A stretch of 64,000 nt of DNA, taken from contig NZ_DS996809.1 of assembly GCF_000156235.1 (NCBI RefSeq), positions 434,001-498,000 on the forward strand, given 5' to 3'. Numbering within the stretch: position 1 is the stretch's first letter; every line of letters begins with the position of its first letter. Source of the DNA: Pseudovibrio sp000156235. GTDB taxonomy: Bacteria; Pseudomonadota; Alphaproteobacteria; Rhizobiales; Stappiaceae. Below the pieces are notes generated by a model. It worked only from the letters and a program-made list of their open reading frames with translations, was not told where the DNA came from and did not search any database. A program made the translations under genes and the position numbers. Of this stretch, positions 9,416 to 17,158 are shown piece after piece.

Positions 9416-10636
9416 ATGCACTTTGTTCGAACCGCCACGCTTGGGCTGATGGCAGGCGCTTGTTTTACTGCAAGCGCGCAGGCTGCACAGCTGGGCCCTC
9501 GCCCTGCTTTTCTCGTTGAGCAGATGCAGGAGAGCCCGCTGAAGGAAAAACTGCGGGCTTGTATTGGCAACCCTGCCACCACCTCCAACTTCTCCATTGG
9601 CCACCGCGGTGCGCCGCTGCAGTTTCCAGAGCATACTTTAGAGTCCTATCAAGCAGCTGCAGTGATGGGCGCTGGTGTGCAGGAATGTGATGTTACCTTT
9701 ACCAAAGACAAGCAGCTGGTTTGCCGTCACTCCCAGAACGATCTGGCAACCACCACAAATATTCTGGCAACAGATCTGGCAGGCACCTGTGTCACGCCAT
9801 TCACGGCGGCTGCGGGTGGTGAGAAAGCGACTGCTGAGTGTAGGACCTCAGAGATCACTCTGGCTGAGTTTGAAGGCCTGAAGGGCAAGATGGATGCCTC
9901 TGATCCAACCGCCACAACAGTCGAGGACTTCCTGAAGGGCACAGCAGACTGGCGCACTGACCTCTATGCAGCTGCTGGTGCTGGCGGGACTTTGATGACC
10001 CATGCTCAATCCATCGAGCTGTTCAAGGCTCAAGGTGCCAAGTTTACGCCGGAGCTGAAGCGCCCGAGCGTTAAGATGCCATTTGATGGGTTTAGTCAGG
10101 AAGATTACGCCCAAAAGCTGATTGATGAGTACAAGGCAGCTGGTGTTCCAGCCTCTGACGTGTACCCTCAGTCCTTCTTCCTTGATGATGTGCTTTACTG
10201 GATCAAGAATGAGCCAGAGTATGGCAAGCAGGCGGTGTTCCTTGATGGGCGCTTCCGCATGCAGGGCTTTGATACGTCCGATCCAACCAGCTTCAAGCCA
10301 TCCATGGCTGAGCTGAAGGAGATGGGCGTCAACTACATCTCTCCTCCTCTCTGGATGCTTGTTACTCTGGATGATGGGAAGATTGTTCCTTCCGCTTATG
10401 CGAAGGCTGCCAATGAGGCTGGCATCAAGATCTTCGCCTGGACTCTGGAGCGCTCCGGCCTCATCTCTCACAATAAAGGTGGCTGGTATTACCGCAGCAT
10501 CAATGATGCGATCACCAGCGAAGGCAGCGTTTACGAGCTGCTGGATGTGCTGGCGCAGGATGTGAAGGTGAGCGGTGTGTTCTCTGACTGGCCAGCAACT
10601 GTGACCTTCTACGCCAACTGCATGGGGATTGAGTAA
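9416..10636 (+). CDS. Secreted glycerophosphodiester phosphodiesterase (GlpQ-like)
   Basis: Periplasmic enzyme of 406 residues expected to split glycerophosphodiesters into glycerol 3-phosphate and an alcohol. A Sec signal covers residues 1-23 (ending SAQAA). The GDPD signature begins near residue 60: IGHRGAPLQFPEHTLESY with the catalytic HRGA and the metal-binding Glu, then ECDVTFTKDKQLVCRH with the second catalytic His. Insertions follow, and the barrel ends with AGIKIFAWTLERSG. The total is longer than E. coli GlpQ. The ATG is preceded by GGGAGG. The gene stands alone and ends in its own terminator. Confidence 0.92.
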   Translation: MHFVRTATLGLMAGACFTASAQAAQLGPRPAFLVEQMQESPLKEKLRACIGNPATTSNFSIGHRGAPLQFPEHTLESYQAAAVMGAGVQECDVTFTKDKQLVCRHSQNDLATTTNILATDLAGTCVTPFTAAAGGEKATAECRTSEITLAEFEGLKGKMDASDPTATTVEDFLKGTADWRTDLYAAAGAGGTLMTHAQSIELFKAQGAKFTPELKRPSVKMPFDGFSQEDYAQKLIDEYKAAGVPASDVYPQSFFLDDVLYWIKNEPEYGKQAVFLDGRFRMQGFDTSDPTSFKPSMAELKEMGVNYISPPLWMLVTLDDGKIVPSAYAKAANEAGIKIFAWTLERSGLISHNKGGWYYRSINDAITSEGSVYELLDVLAQDVKVSGVFSDWPATVTFYANCMGIE

Positions 10637-10668
10637 GCCCCTCTCCTCACACTGATTTGCAATTTGGG

Positions 10669-10699
10669 AAGCGCGTCTATTATGGCGCGCTTTCTTTTT
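10669..10699 (+). terminator. Terminator of the glycerophosphodiesterase gene
   Basis: Stem AAGCGCG / CGCGCTT with a 10-nt loop, followed by TTCTTTTT, 33 bp after the stop codon. Confidence 0.75.
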
Positions 10700-10798
10700 G
10701 TGCTGTCCGTTACGGGAGCTCTGCCATACTGATTAACCGATTTGCCCGCTGTCCCCGCAGTGCGTTTACCTTGTTCGTTTTAGTCAGCAAAAAAGCTT

Positions 10799-10983
10799 GA
10801 CTCTCAAAAAAATATTTTAGCTCTCCATTTTCGCCATTTTAACTCCTCATAAACCTCTACCCCAAGGGAATCCGCGACCGAATATTAATGGGAGTTAACT
10901 TCGAGACAAATATTCGAATCTGTAAATAAAGCGTTGATTCTAAAAGAATAAAAGATATCCACCGTTAACCAGTGGTTTACCAT
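10799..10983 (+). promoter_or_regulatory. ccrM control region: four GANTC sites and a CtrA-like box
   Basis: GANTC sites lie at 10799-10803 (GACTC), 10868-10872 (GAATC), 10916-10920 (GAATC) and 10936-10940 (GATTC). A CtrA-like box TTAA-N7-TTTA followed by CCAT spans 10965-10983 and differs from the consensus TTAA-N7-TTAA by one base. In Caulobacter, ccrM is activated by CtrA and its promoter is sensitive to GANTC methylation. The same logic is inferred here. Confidence 0.6.
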
Positions 10984-11063
10984 ATCCGGTAACCATAGCA
11001 CTCAGAAATTGCGTGAGGTGCTGCGTCGCAATGAGAGTAAAGCGTAAAGAAGGGGTGTCCCTG

Positions 11064-12161
11064 ATGACACCCCATACTTCCACCAAGCCAGAGTGGCTTG
11101 ATACGATTATTAAGGGTGACTGTGTCGAGGCTTTGAACAAGCTTCCAGACAACAGCGTGGATGTGGTTTTTGCCGATCCCCCTTACAACCTACAGCTGGG
11201 CGGAGATCTGCACAGACCTGATCATTCAAAGGTAGATGCCTGCGATGATCACTGGGATCAGTTCTCCAGCTTTAAAGCTTACGATGAGTTCACTCGTGCA
11301 TGGCTCACTGCGGTTCGCCGCGTGCTGAAGCCAAACGGGTCCATCTGGGTTATCGGTTCCTATCACAACATCTTCCGTGTTGGCGCGGTGATGCAGGACC
11401 TTGGGTTCTGGATCAACAATGATGTGGTTTGGCTGAAAACAAACCCGATGCCGAACTTCCGTGGCAAGCGTTTTACGAATGCTCATGAGACGCTCATCTG
11501 GGCCTGCCCTTCACAGGAGAGCAAGCCGACCTTTAACTACGATGCAATGAAGACGTTTAACGACGACCTTCAGATGCGGTCTGACTGGGTGCTGCCTATC
11601 TGCACTGGTCATGAGCGTTTGAAGGACGACAACGGCGACAAAGTGCATCCAACACAGAAGCCGGAAAGCCTGCTCTACCGTGTGCTGCTTTCCACTTCTA
11701 ATCAGGGTGATGTGATCCTTGATCCGTTCTTTGGAACCGGCACCACCGGTGCTGTTGCCAAAAAGCTTGGCCGCCACTTTGTGGGCTGCGAGCGTGAAGA
11801 TGCCTATATCAAGGCAGCTTCTGAACGGATTGACCGGGTGACACCAGCCAACGACGATTTTCTGGCGATGACACAAGGCAAACGTGCTCTTCCACGAGTT
11901 CCGTTTGGCAACCTGTTGGAAACCGGATTGTTGACACCGGGCGCGGAACTGACCGATGCCCGGGGACGTTTCAAAGCCACAGTTCGCGCTGATGGTTCTT
12001 TGATTTGCGGCGAGCATTCAGGATCGATCCACAAAGTGGGTGCGCTCGTCCAAGGCCAGCAAGCCTGTAATGGCTGGACATTCTGGCACGTCAAGCGTGG
12101 TAAGGCTCTTGAACCAGTGGACGCTCTGCGTCAGGTGGTTCGTTCTCAGATGCCTCGCTAA
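11064..12161 (+). CDS. ccrM: Cell-cycle DNA adenine methyltransferase (GANTC)
   Basis: Orphan N6-adenine methyltransferase of the beta class that methylates GANTC and links replication to the alphaproteobacterial cell cycle. With the start used here (365 residues), motif IV DPPY is at 38-41 in FADPPYNLQLGGDLHRPD, and the SAM-binding motif I FGTGTTG is near 223-229. The C-terminal domain (from about 280: KATVRADGSLICGEHSGSIHKVGA, CNGWTFWH) is found only in CcrM-type enzymes and excludes an ordinary restriction methylase. No restriction gene is nearby. The ATG at 11064 has AAGGGG eight bases upstream. An in-frame ATG at 11031 with GAGGTG is an alternative. Confidence 0.97.
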   Translation: MTPHTSTKPEWLDTIIKGDCVEALNKLPDNSVDVVFADPPYNLQLGGDLHRPDHSKVDACDDHWDQFSSFKAYDEFTRAWLTAVRRVLKPNGSIWVIGSYHNIFRVGAVMQDLGFWINNDVVWLKTNPMPNFRGKRFTNAHETLIWACPSQESKPTFNYDAMKTFNDDLQMRSDWVLPICTGHERLKDDNGDKVHPTQKPESLLYRVLLSTSNQGDVILDPFFGTGTTGAVAKKLGRHFVGCEREDAYIKAASERIDRVTPANDDFLAMTQGKRALPRVPFGNLLETGLLTPGAELTDARGRFKATVRADGSLICGEHSGSIHKVGALVQGQQACNGWTFWHVKRGKALEPVDALRQVVRSQMPR

Positions 12162-12177
12162 CGCTGCAGCTCTTTCA

Positions 12178-12275
12178 GCCAGGCAAACGGTCTGGCTGTT
12201 TTACAGGGTTCATCATTGATCCTGCTTCATATCCATATGACTTGGCCCCTGCCCTCACCGGCGGGGGCTTTTTTT
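12178..12275 (+). terminator. Tandem terminators after ccrM
   Basis: The first hairpin is AGCCAG / CTGGCT (12178-12198), followed by GTTTTA. The second and stronger has a 9-bp stem GCCCCTGCC / GGCGGGGGC (12245-12268, one G-U pair) followed by seven T. Confidence 0.8.
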
Positions 12276-12296
12276 GTCACTTGGCAGAAAGCTGCT

Positions 12297-13184
12297 TTAC
12301 CCCTTGCGTTTGCCAAAAGGCCAAAGAGATTTGCGAGACGGAGGAGGCGCAGACCGATCCTCGGCACCAACACCTTCCAACTCACTCACATCCGCATCAG
12401 GTAACACGACGTGCAACGATGGAGTTTCCGGTCGGTATCCCTGTGGTTTATGAACAACCTTGATCTTCTCTTCAACTGTTCCACCAACTGTATCGCCATG
12501 ATTAATTACCGGGCCGTTTTTGATGAGGTAAACACCGAGATTCAAAACGAAATCAACTTTGTCAGGTGTCAGATTGGCAGATGCAGAGGTTTCAATCTCC
12601 CTGCCAATAAATGGACGAAAACCATTTGTTGCCATTATCGCTTTTTGCTTCCCATCGCTTGTCATGCCTCCGTTAAAGAACATTAGCGAAGTCCATGCAA
12701 ACAAAGGAACTTCACCCTGAGCAAGTGATTGGGCATAGGTTTTAAGCTTCTCCGGTGAGATAACTGTTTTACCCTCAACGCCGATTTGCGCAGTTACAGG
12801 TAGCTTTTCGCTCAGATACGCTGCAAAGAGCGTCATTGTCTTCGCTGCGCTTAGAACTTCTTGGTGCTCCTTGGGGGAACCAAGAGCAGATAAAACGATA
12901 TGTGATTTGCTCTCAGCCAGAATTGCTCCAGCTTCCGGCCAAAGCTTGTCAATTGCTACAGCTTCTTCGTAAGCATCAGCAGGCAGCGGGAATCCTATGT
13001 TCATTATGGCAACTGGAAGCCCATTTACATAAACGAAGTTAGCATCTTTTCCATCACTGTCATCTACGGGGCACTCAATGTGGAGCGGCTGGCCAAGGTA
13101 TGTGCTCGCCGTGCTCTGGCACATCTCGGCTGCCGTCAGCTCGATTGGCTGTGCCAATGCCAAATATGTAAGAAATAAGCTCAT
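12297..13184 (-). CDS. DUF4261-domain protein
   Basis: Protein of 295 residues with the features of DUF4261: a C-terminal half with GREIETSAS, then VLNLGVYLIKNGPVINHGDTVGGTVEEKIKV, the conserved motif of that family. The function is unknown. The first residues (MSLFLTYLALAQPIELTAAE) are mildly hydrophobic but not a clear signal peptide. The C-terminus is Pro/Ser/Lys-rich (APPPSRKSLWPFGKRKG) and probably disordered. It is divergent from the deaminase-like gene over about 150 bp. There is no operon partner. Confidence 0.7.
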   Translation of the reverse strand: MSLFLTYLALAQPIELTAAEMCQSTASTYLGQPLHIECPVDDSDGKDANFVYVNGLPVAIMNIGFPLPADAYEEAVAIDKLWPEAGAILAESKSHIVLSALGSPKEHQEVLSAAKTMTLFAAYLSEKLPVTAQIGVEGKTVISPEKLKTYAQSLAQGEVPLFAWTSLMFFNGGMTSDGKQKAIMATNGFRPFIGREIETSASANLTPDKVDFVLNLGVYLIKNGPVINHGDTVGGTVEEKIKVVHKPQGYRPETPSLHVVLPDADVSELEGVGAEDRSAPPPSRKSLWPFGKRKG

Positions 13185-13337
13185 ACTATCCCCTCAGTGA
13201 AATATCTTTAAAATCAGAGCAATAGTTGCACCCTGACATCATAGTGCAATCTACAAAATCGGTGAGATCATAAGGACCTAATCAAGATCTGTAGAACATG
13301 ATTTGATTGATAGGGGCAGAAGCTTTAGCGTGGCAGA

Positions 13338-13745
13338 ATGACCATTGAGCAAACATTATTTGATGAAGCCAAGCTGCTGATTGAGCGTCGATATCCTACT
13401 GGCTGGGGCGGGGCAGCATCAGTCAGGACTGACAGTGGAAAGATCCTCACCAGTATAGCGCCGGACACCAAAAATGACGGGCTGTCTCTCTGTATGGAGG
13501 TTGGTGCTATTTTGGAGGCTCATAAGCTGAATGAGGCCGTGACTCATTCTCTTTGCATCTATCGAGAAGACGAGAATAGCCCCTTTGTTGTTTTGACGCC
13601 TTGTGGGATCTGTCAGGAACGGCTTGTCCATTGGGGTGGAGACGTTCTCGCTGCCATTTCCAACACGGACAATCAGTTGATCTTCAAGAGTCTGCGAGAA
13701 CTGCAACCTCATCATTGGTCGATGGTGAATGGAGAAGAACTGTAG
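13338..13745 (+). CDS. Cytidine-deaminase-fold protein
   Basis: Protein of 135 residues with the zinc site of the cytidine deaminase superfamily. C52-x-E54 (LCMEVGA) supplies a ligand and the proton-shuttle Glu, and P88-C89-G-I-C92-Q-E supplies the other ligands. Having Cys rather than His in the first motif, and the small size, match the tetrameric CDA and blasticidin-S deaminase group. The substrate cannot be assigned, since the body is divergent from housekeeping Cdd. It is a single gene convergent with tyrS. Confidence 0.78.
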   Translation: MTIEQTLFDEAKLLIERRYPTGWGGAASVRTDSGKILTSIAPDTKNDGLSLCMEVGAILEAHKLNEAVTHSLCIYREDENSPFVVLTPCGICQERLVHWGGDVLAAISNTDNQLIFKSLRELQPHHWSMVNGEEL

Positions 13746-13790
13746 GCCTTGGCACAGCGGCCAGCTCAGGGCTGACCGCTCCCAATGTAC

Positions 13791-15062
13791 TTATACAAAC
13801 TCCACCAATGCCTTACGGCGCTTGCCGACAGCAAGTGTCAGCCTCTCACCTGGCTTTAGGTCTCCCTCAGAGATCATCCGGGTTTCCTCCAGAACTATGG
13901 ATGTGTTGAGGCGGACGCCGCCGCCGCGGATGAGGCGGCGGGCTTCGCTGTTGGTGGTGGCGAAGCCAGTTTTAACCAGCAGGTCCAGCAGACCGAGTGG
14001 TTTGGCTAGGAGTGACAAAGGCAGTTCATGGGTTGGCTCGGTCAGGTCTTCCTGACCGTTGAACAGAGCCTCACCTTGCTGAAGAGCGGCTTCTGCTGCA
14101 GCCAGACCGTGGACAATGCCAGTGACCTGAGTTGCCAGTATCTTCTTGGCTTCATTCAATTCCTGACCTTTGAGGGTGGACAACCGGTCAATCTCACCCA
14201 ATGGCAAATCGGTGAAGAGCTTCAGGAAACGTGGGACATCGGCATCATCGACATTGCGCCAGAATTGCCAGAAACCGAAACTAGAAAGGCGGGACGGGTT
14301 GAGCCATACCGCCCCTTCTGCCGTCTTACCCATTTTGCTGCCGGAGGCTGTTGTCAGCAGTGGCAGCGTGAAGCCGAAGAGCTGGCTGCCAGAGCGGCGA
14401 CCGAGGTCCACGCCGTTGACGATGTTGCCCCATTGATCAGAACCACCGATCTGCAATGTGCAGTCGAAGCGCTGGTTGAGTTCAACAAAGTCAACCGCTT
14501 GCAGCATCATGTAGCAGAACTCGAGGACCGATAGTGGCTGCTGCGCTTCCAGGCGGGAGCGAACACTGTCGAACGTCATCATGCGGTTGACGGTGAAGTG
14601 GGTACCGAAGTCGCGCAGGAACTCGAGGAAGCGGAACTCGTCCAGCCATTCCGCGTTGTTGACGATCTGCCCCTGCCCCTCTGAAAGATCAAAGAGACGC
14701 TCTACGGTCGCGCGGATGCCAGCGAGGTTGTGGGAGATTTGAGCATCATCGAGCAGCGGACGGCTTTCACTGCGGAAGCTTGGATCACCCACACGCGTGG
14801 TACCGCCGCCAATCAGCAGGATTGGCTTGTGGCCGGTTTTCTGCAGCCAGCGCATGGCCATCAACGGCAGTAAGTGACCGACATGCAGGCTGTCTGCAGT
14901 TGCATCAAATCCAGCGTATGCGGTGATAGGACCTGCCTGCAGCTTCTCATCCAGCGCTTCAAGGTCTGTGCATTGATGCAGGAAGCCACGATCGATCAGC
15001 AGCTGAAGAGCTTCGGATTTAGGGCGGAAGCAACGAGTGGTATCGACAACAGTGTGTTTCAT
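13791..15062 (-). CDS. tyrS: Tyrosyl-tRNA synthetase
   Basis: Class I aminoacyl-tRNA synthetase that charges tRNA-Tyr. Of 423 residues, the catalytic Rossmann fold has HVGH at 60-63 (HIGH motif) and KMGKT around residue 240 (KMSKS motif). The tyrosine pocket is marked by YAGFDATADSLHVGHLL and GGSDQWGNI. A C-terminal S4 RNA-binding domain runs from about residue 355 (GLLDLLVKTGFATTNSEARRLIRGGGVRLN). The ATG has an AGGAG ribosome site, but that site sits inside a hairpin and follows a long leader with a Tyr-rich open frame, both listed separately. Confidence 0.97.
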   Translation of the reverse strand: MKHTVVDTTRCFRPKSEALQLLIDRGFLHQCTDLEALDEKLQAGPITAYAGFDATADSLHVGHLLPLMAMRWLQKTGHKPILLIGGGTTRVGDPSFRSESRPLLDDAQISHNLAGIRATVERLFDLSEGQGQIVNNAEWLDEFRFLEFLRDFGTHFTVNRMMTFDSVRSRLEAQQPLSVLEFCYMMLQAVDFVELNQRFDCTLQIGGSDQWGNIVNGVDLGRRSGSQLFGFTLPLLTTASGSKMGKTAEGAVWLNPSRLSSFGFWQFWRNVDDADVPRFLKLFTDLPLGEIDRLSTLKGQELNEAKKILATQVTGIVHGLAAAEAALQQGEALFNGQEDLTEPTHELPLSLLAKPLGLLDLLVKTGFATTNSEARRLIRGGGVRLNTSIVLEETRMISEGDLKPGERLTLAVGKRRKALVEFV

Positions 15063-15066
15063 AATT

Positions 15067-15089
15067 CTCTCCTACGCCACGCAGGAGAG
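15067..15089 (-). promoter_or_regulatory. Hairpin holding the tyrS Shine-Dalgarno sequence
   Basis: On the minus-strand RNA, CUCUCCUGCG pairs with CGUAGGAGAG (10 bp, one G-U pair, UGG loop), ending four bases before the tyrS ATG. AGGAG, the ribosome site, is in the 3' arm. The wobble is possible only on the minus strand (it is A-C on the plus strand), which supports an RNA role for tyrS. Confidence 0.65.
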
Positions 15090-15091
15090 CT

Positions 15092-15169
15092 AAAACACGA
15101 AAGCCGCCTACGCGGCGGCTTTTGGTTCTGACCTCAATTTGACATGAGTTTATAGGAACGCGGCCGCCG
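15092..15169 (-). promoter_or_regulatory. tyrS attenuator: antiterminator strand and terminator hairpin
   Basis: The terminator is a 9-bp stem AAAGCCGCC (15122-15114) / GGCGGCTTT (15108-15100) with a GCGTA loop, followed by CGTGTTTT. An upstream strand CGGCGGC (15169-15163) can pair with GCCGCCG (15119-15113) of the terminator's 5' arm. The two structures exclude each other. The antiterminator strand starts 14 bases past the last Tyr codon of the leader peptide. The U tract is imperfect, so termination may be partial. Confidence 0.7.
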
Positions 15170-15224
15170 ATATGTCGGTCGCATAATAATAAACTGCAGA
15201 AATGATGGTCAGGTTCTTGCTCAT
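15150..15224 (-). CDS. Putative tyrS leader peptide (24 aa, three consecutive Tyr codons)
   Basis: An ATG at 15224 opens a 24-codon frame ending in TAA at 15152-15150. It begins MSKNLTIISAV and ends ISAAAFL. Codons 12-14 (15191-15183) are TAT TAT TAT, just before the antiterminator strand. A ribosome stalled there by lack of charged tRNA-Tyr would leave the antiterminator strand free. A ribosome at the stop codon would cover it and let the terminator form. No Shine-Dalgarno sequence precedes the ATG, and the promoter spacing puts the transcription start on or next to the A of ATG. Leaderless initiation is therefore likely, as reported for trpL in Sinorhizobium meliloti. This is inferred from layout and not tested. 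Confidence 0.7.
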   Translation of the reverse strand: MSKNLTIISAVYYYATDISAAAFL

Positions 15225-15261
15225 GCCCAAGTGTATGACCGCAACCTACCGCCGCTGTCAA
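15225..15261 (-). promoter_or_regulatory. Predicted tyrS promoter
   Basis: A consensus -35 TTGACA (15261-15256), an 18-bp spacer and a -10 CATACA (15237-15232) are followed by seven bases to the leader ATG. The -10 is weak, as is common in alphaproteobacteria. Confidence 0.6.
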
Positions 15262-15295
15262 GAAAGTTTTGGCAGATTGTGCTGAGCAAGCATTC

Positions 15296-15994
15296 TCAAG
15301 CCGTGTTTTTGAGCAGAATCAGCTTTTGCATCAAACCTGCTAACTCTCTCATATCATTGAAGATTGCCAGAGGGTTTTGTTGGTCTAGTCGGCTGTGCAA
15401 ATTTTGGGTGCCGTGAGTGGCACCGGTGAAGCCGAGGGCATCCATACCGGCAGCGTTGGCTGCTTTCAGACCCAGATGACTGTCTTCGATGACGAGGCAC
15501 TTGGCAGGAGCAACACCCATCTCACTGGCTGCTTTGAGGAACACATCTGGTGCCGGTTTGCCCTTTGCGACCAGATCTGCCGAGAAGTATTTGTGTTCAA
15601 AACGCTCATGAAGATTAGTCAGTTTGAGCGTGTACTCCAGTCGTTCCATGGAGCTGCCGGAAGCAATGCACATCTTCATGCTTGGGAACAGTTTGTCCAA
15701 CTCATGCAATGCTTCGTGGATGCCTGCAATTGGTTGAAGGTCTTTCTCAAAGGCTGCCTTTAGCGCTTCATCCTGATTTACGAGCGCTTCATGGCTGCGG
15801 ATATCCCGTCCAATCTCAGCTTCCACCTGACTGAAAACTTCGTTGGCGGACACACCGCAGAAACGCGCGATCATGTCTTCTGTGGTGATGGGGTATCCAG
15901 CTTTGGTGAAGCCTTCAGCCTCGACCTGGCACCCAATCCATTCGCTGTCGATCAGACAGCCATCACAATCCCAAATGAGCAAATCGTAGTTCAT
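15296..15994 (-). CDS. HAD-superfamily phosphatase (phosphoglycolate-phosphatase-like)
   Basis: Phosphatase or phosphomutase-like protein of 232 residues. Motif I is WDCDGCLIDSE (nucleophile and acid Asp) at residues 7-17. A helical cap follows, then motif II ASGSSMERL (Ser), motif III at KGKPAPDVFL (Lys) and motif IV VIEDSHLGLKAANAAGM (acidic pair). This is subfamily IA. I start at the ATG at 15994, which places motif I near the N-terminus as usual. The frame stays open 33 codons further upstream. It may read through into tyrS, since no terminator separates it from the tyrS promoter. The substrate is unknown. Confidence 0.85.
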   Translation of the reverse strand: MNYDLLIWDCDGCLIDSEWIGCQVEAEGFTKAGYPITTEDMIARFCGVSANEVFSQVEAEIGRDIRSHEALVNQDEALKAAFEKDLQPIAGIHEALHELDKLFPSMKMCIASGSSMERLEYTLKLTNLHERFEHKYFSADLVAKGKPAPDVFLKAASEMGVAPAKCLVIEDSHLGLKAANAAGMDALGFTGATHGTQNLHSRLDQQNPLAIFNDMRELAGLMQKLILLKNTA

Positions 15995-16206
15995 AAACAA
16001 ATCCAGTTGGTTATATCGGGCGCAGTGTTGCCAGCAAGCATGGCGTTTTGATGATGACATGATTTGGTATTGCAACTTATCCCTGTAGACCAAGCCGGTA
16101 AATGGGTGCCCCTCAGAGATTTACTCCCAAAAACCTAGTAGTGAGCCTTTGCCAAAGCTCCGCTAGGCTGACAGGTAAACAAGCTGATTTGTGTAGCGGG
16201 GGACGT

Positions 16207-17136
16207 ATGTCAGTTGCTTCTCAGGTGCGAAGATCGGGAGCTGCGCGGCGACGCAAGCTCAAGCCAACATTGATTGTCCGTATCCGCGGGGGCATTGGAA
16301 ATCAGCTTTTTCAGTATGCTCTTGGGCGAAAAATCGCGCTTGAAACAGGGATGAAACTGCGCTTCGACCGCAGTGAGTACGACCAGTACTTCAATCGCTC
16401 CTATTGCCTTAACCTGTTCAAGACACAGGGCTTATCAGCCACGGAATCCGAGATGTCAGCGGTCCTCTGGCCTGCGCAATCGTTTGGGCAGACGGTTAAG
16501 CTGTGCCGTAAGTTCTATCCGTTTTATCAGCGGCGTTACATCCGTGAGGATGAGTTGTTGCAAGACGGTGAAACACCAGCGCTGAAGCAAAGTGCCTATC
16601 TGGATGGGTACTGGCAGACCTGGGAGATTCCATTTTCGATCATGGAACAGCTGCGCGACGAGATCACCCTGAAGAAGCCTATGGTTCTGGAGCGCCTGAA
16701 GCTGTTGCAGCGGATCAAGTCCGGACCCTCAGCTGCGCTGCATGTGCGGTATGGTGATTACAGTCAGGCGCATAACTTGCAGAACTTTGGTTTGTGTTCT
16801 GCGGGGTACTACAAAGGCGCGATGGATTTCCTGACTGAGCGCGTGCCAGGGCTGACGTTTTATGTTTTTTCAGACAGTCCTGAGCGGGCGCGCGAGGTGG
16901 TTCCTCAGCAAGAAAACGTCTACTTTGCTGATCCGATGCAGGATGGAAAAGATCATGAAGATCTGATGGTTATGTCTTCATGCGATCATATCGTGACAGC
17001 GAATAGCACATTCAGCTGGTGGGCGGCGTTCCTCAATGGCAATGAAGACAAGCATGTAATTGCACCGCTCAAGTGGTTCAAAAATCCAAATCTGGATGAC
17101 AGCCTGATCGTTCCGCCGCATTGGCAGCGGTTGTGA
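16207..17136 (+). CDS. GT11-family (alpha-1,2-fucosyltransferase-like) glycosyltransferase
   Basis: About 310 residues with all main GT11 motifs: RIRGGIGNQLFQYALGRKIA near the N-terminus, HVRYGDY in the middle (the HxRxGDY donor-site motif) and ANSTFSWWAAFLNG toward the C-terminus. Family members transfer fucose (or a related sugar) from GDP-fucose onto surface polysaccharide or LPS. The chosen ATG follows GGGGGA. The frame remains open to 16102 but without a better start. It is a lone surface-sugar gene beside a convergent GT61 gene, with no GDP-fucose genes in view. Confidence 0.85.
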   Translation: MSVASQVRRSGAARRRKLKPTLIVRIRGGIGNQLFQYALGRKIALETGMKLRFDRSEYDQYFNRSYCLNLFKTQGLSATESEMSAVLWPAQSFGQTVKLCRKFYPFYQRRYIREDELLQDGETPALKQSAYLDGYWQTWEIPFSIMEQLRDEITLKKPMVLERLKLLQRIKSGPSAALHVRYGDYSQAHNLQNFGLCSAGYYKGAMDFLTERVPGLTFYVFSDSPERAREVVPQQENVYFADPMQDGKDHEDLMVMSSCDHIVTANSTFSWWAAFLNGNEDKHVIAPLKWFKNPNLDDSLIVPPHWQRL

Positions 17137-17158
17137 GGTCTAGGTCTCTGTAAGATCG

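Larger units (their letters stand above)
10637..11063. other. Intergenic region: glycerophosphodiesterase terminator and ccrM control region
   Basis: The left part holds the terminator at 10669-10699. The right part is AT-rich with four GANTC sites and a CtrA-like box, described separately. I see no other gene in it. Confidence 0.7.
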
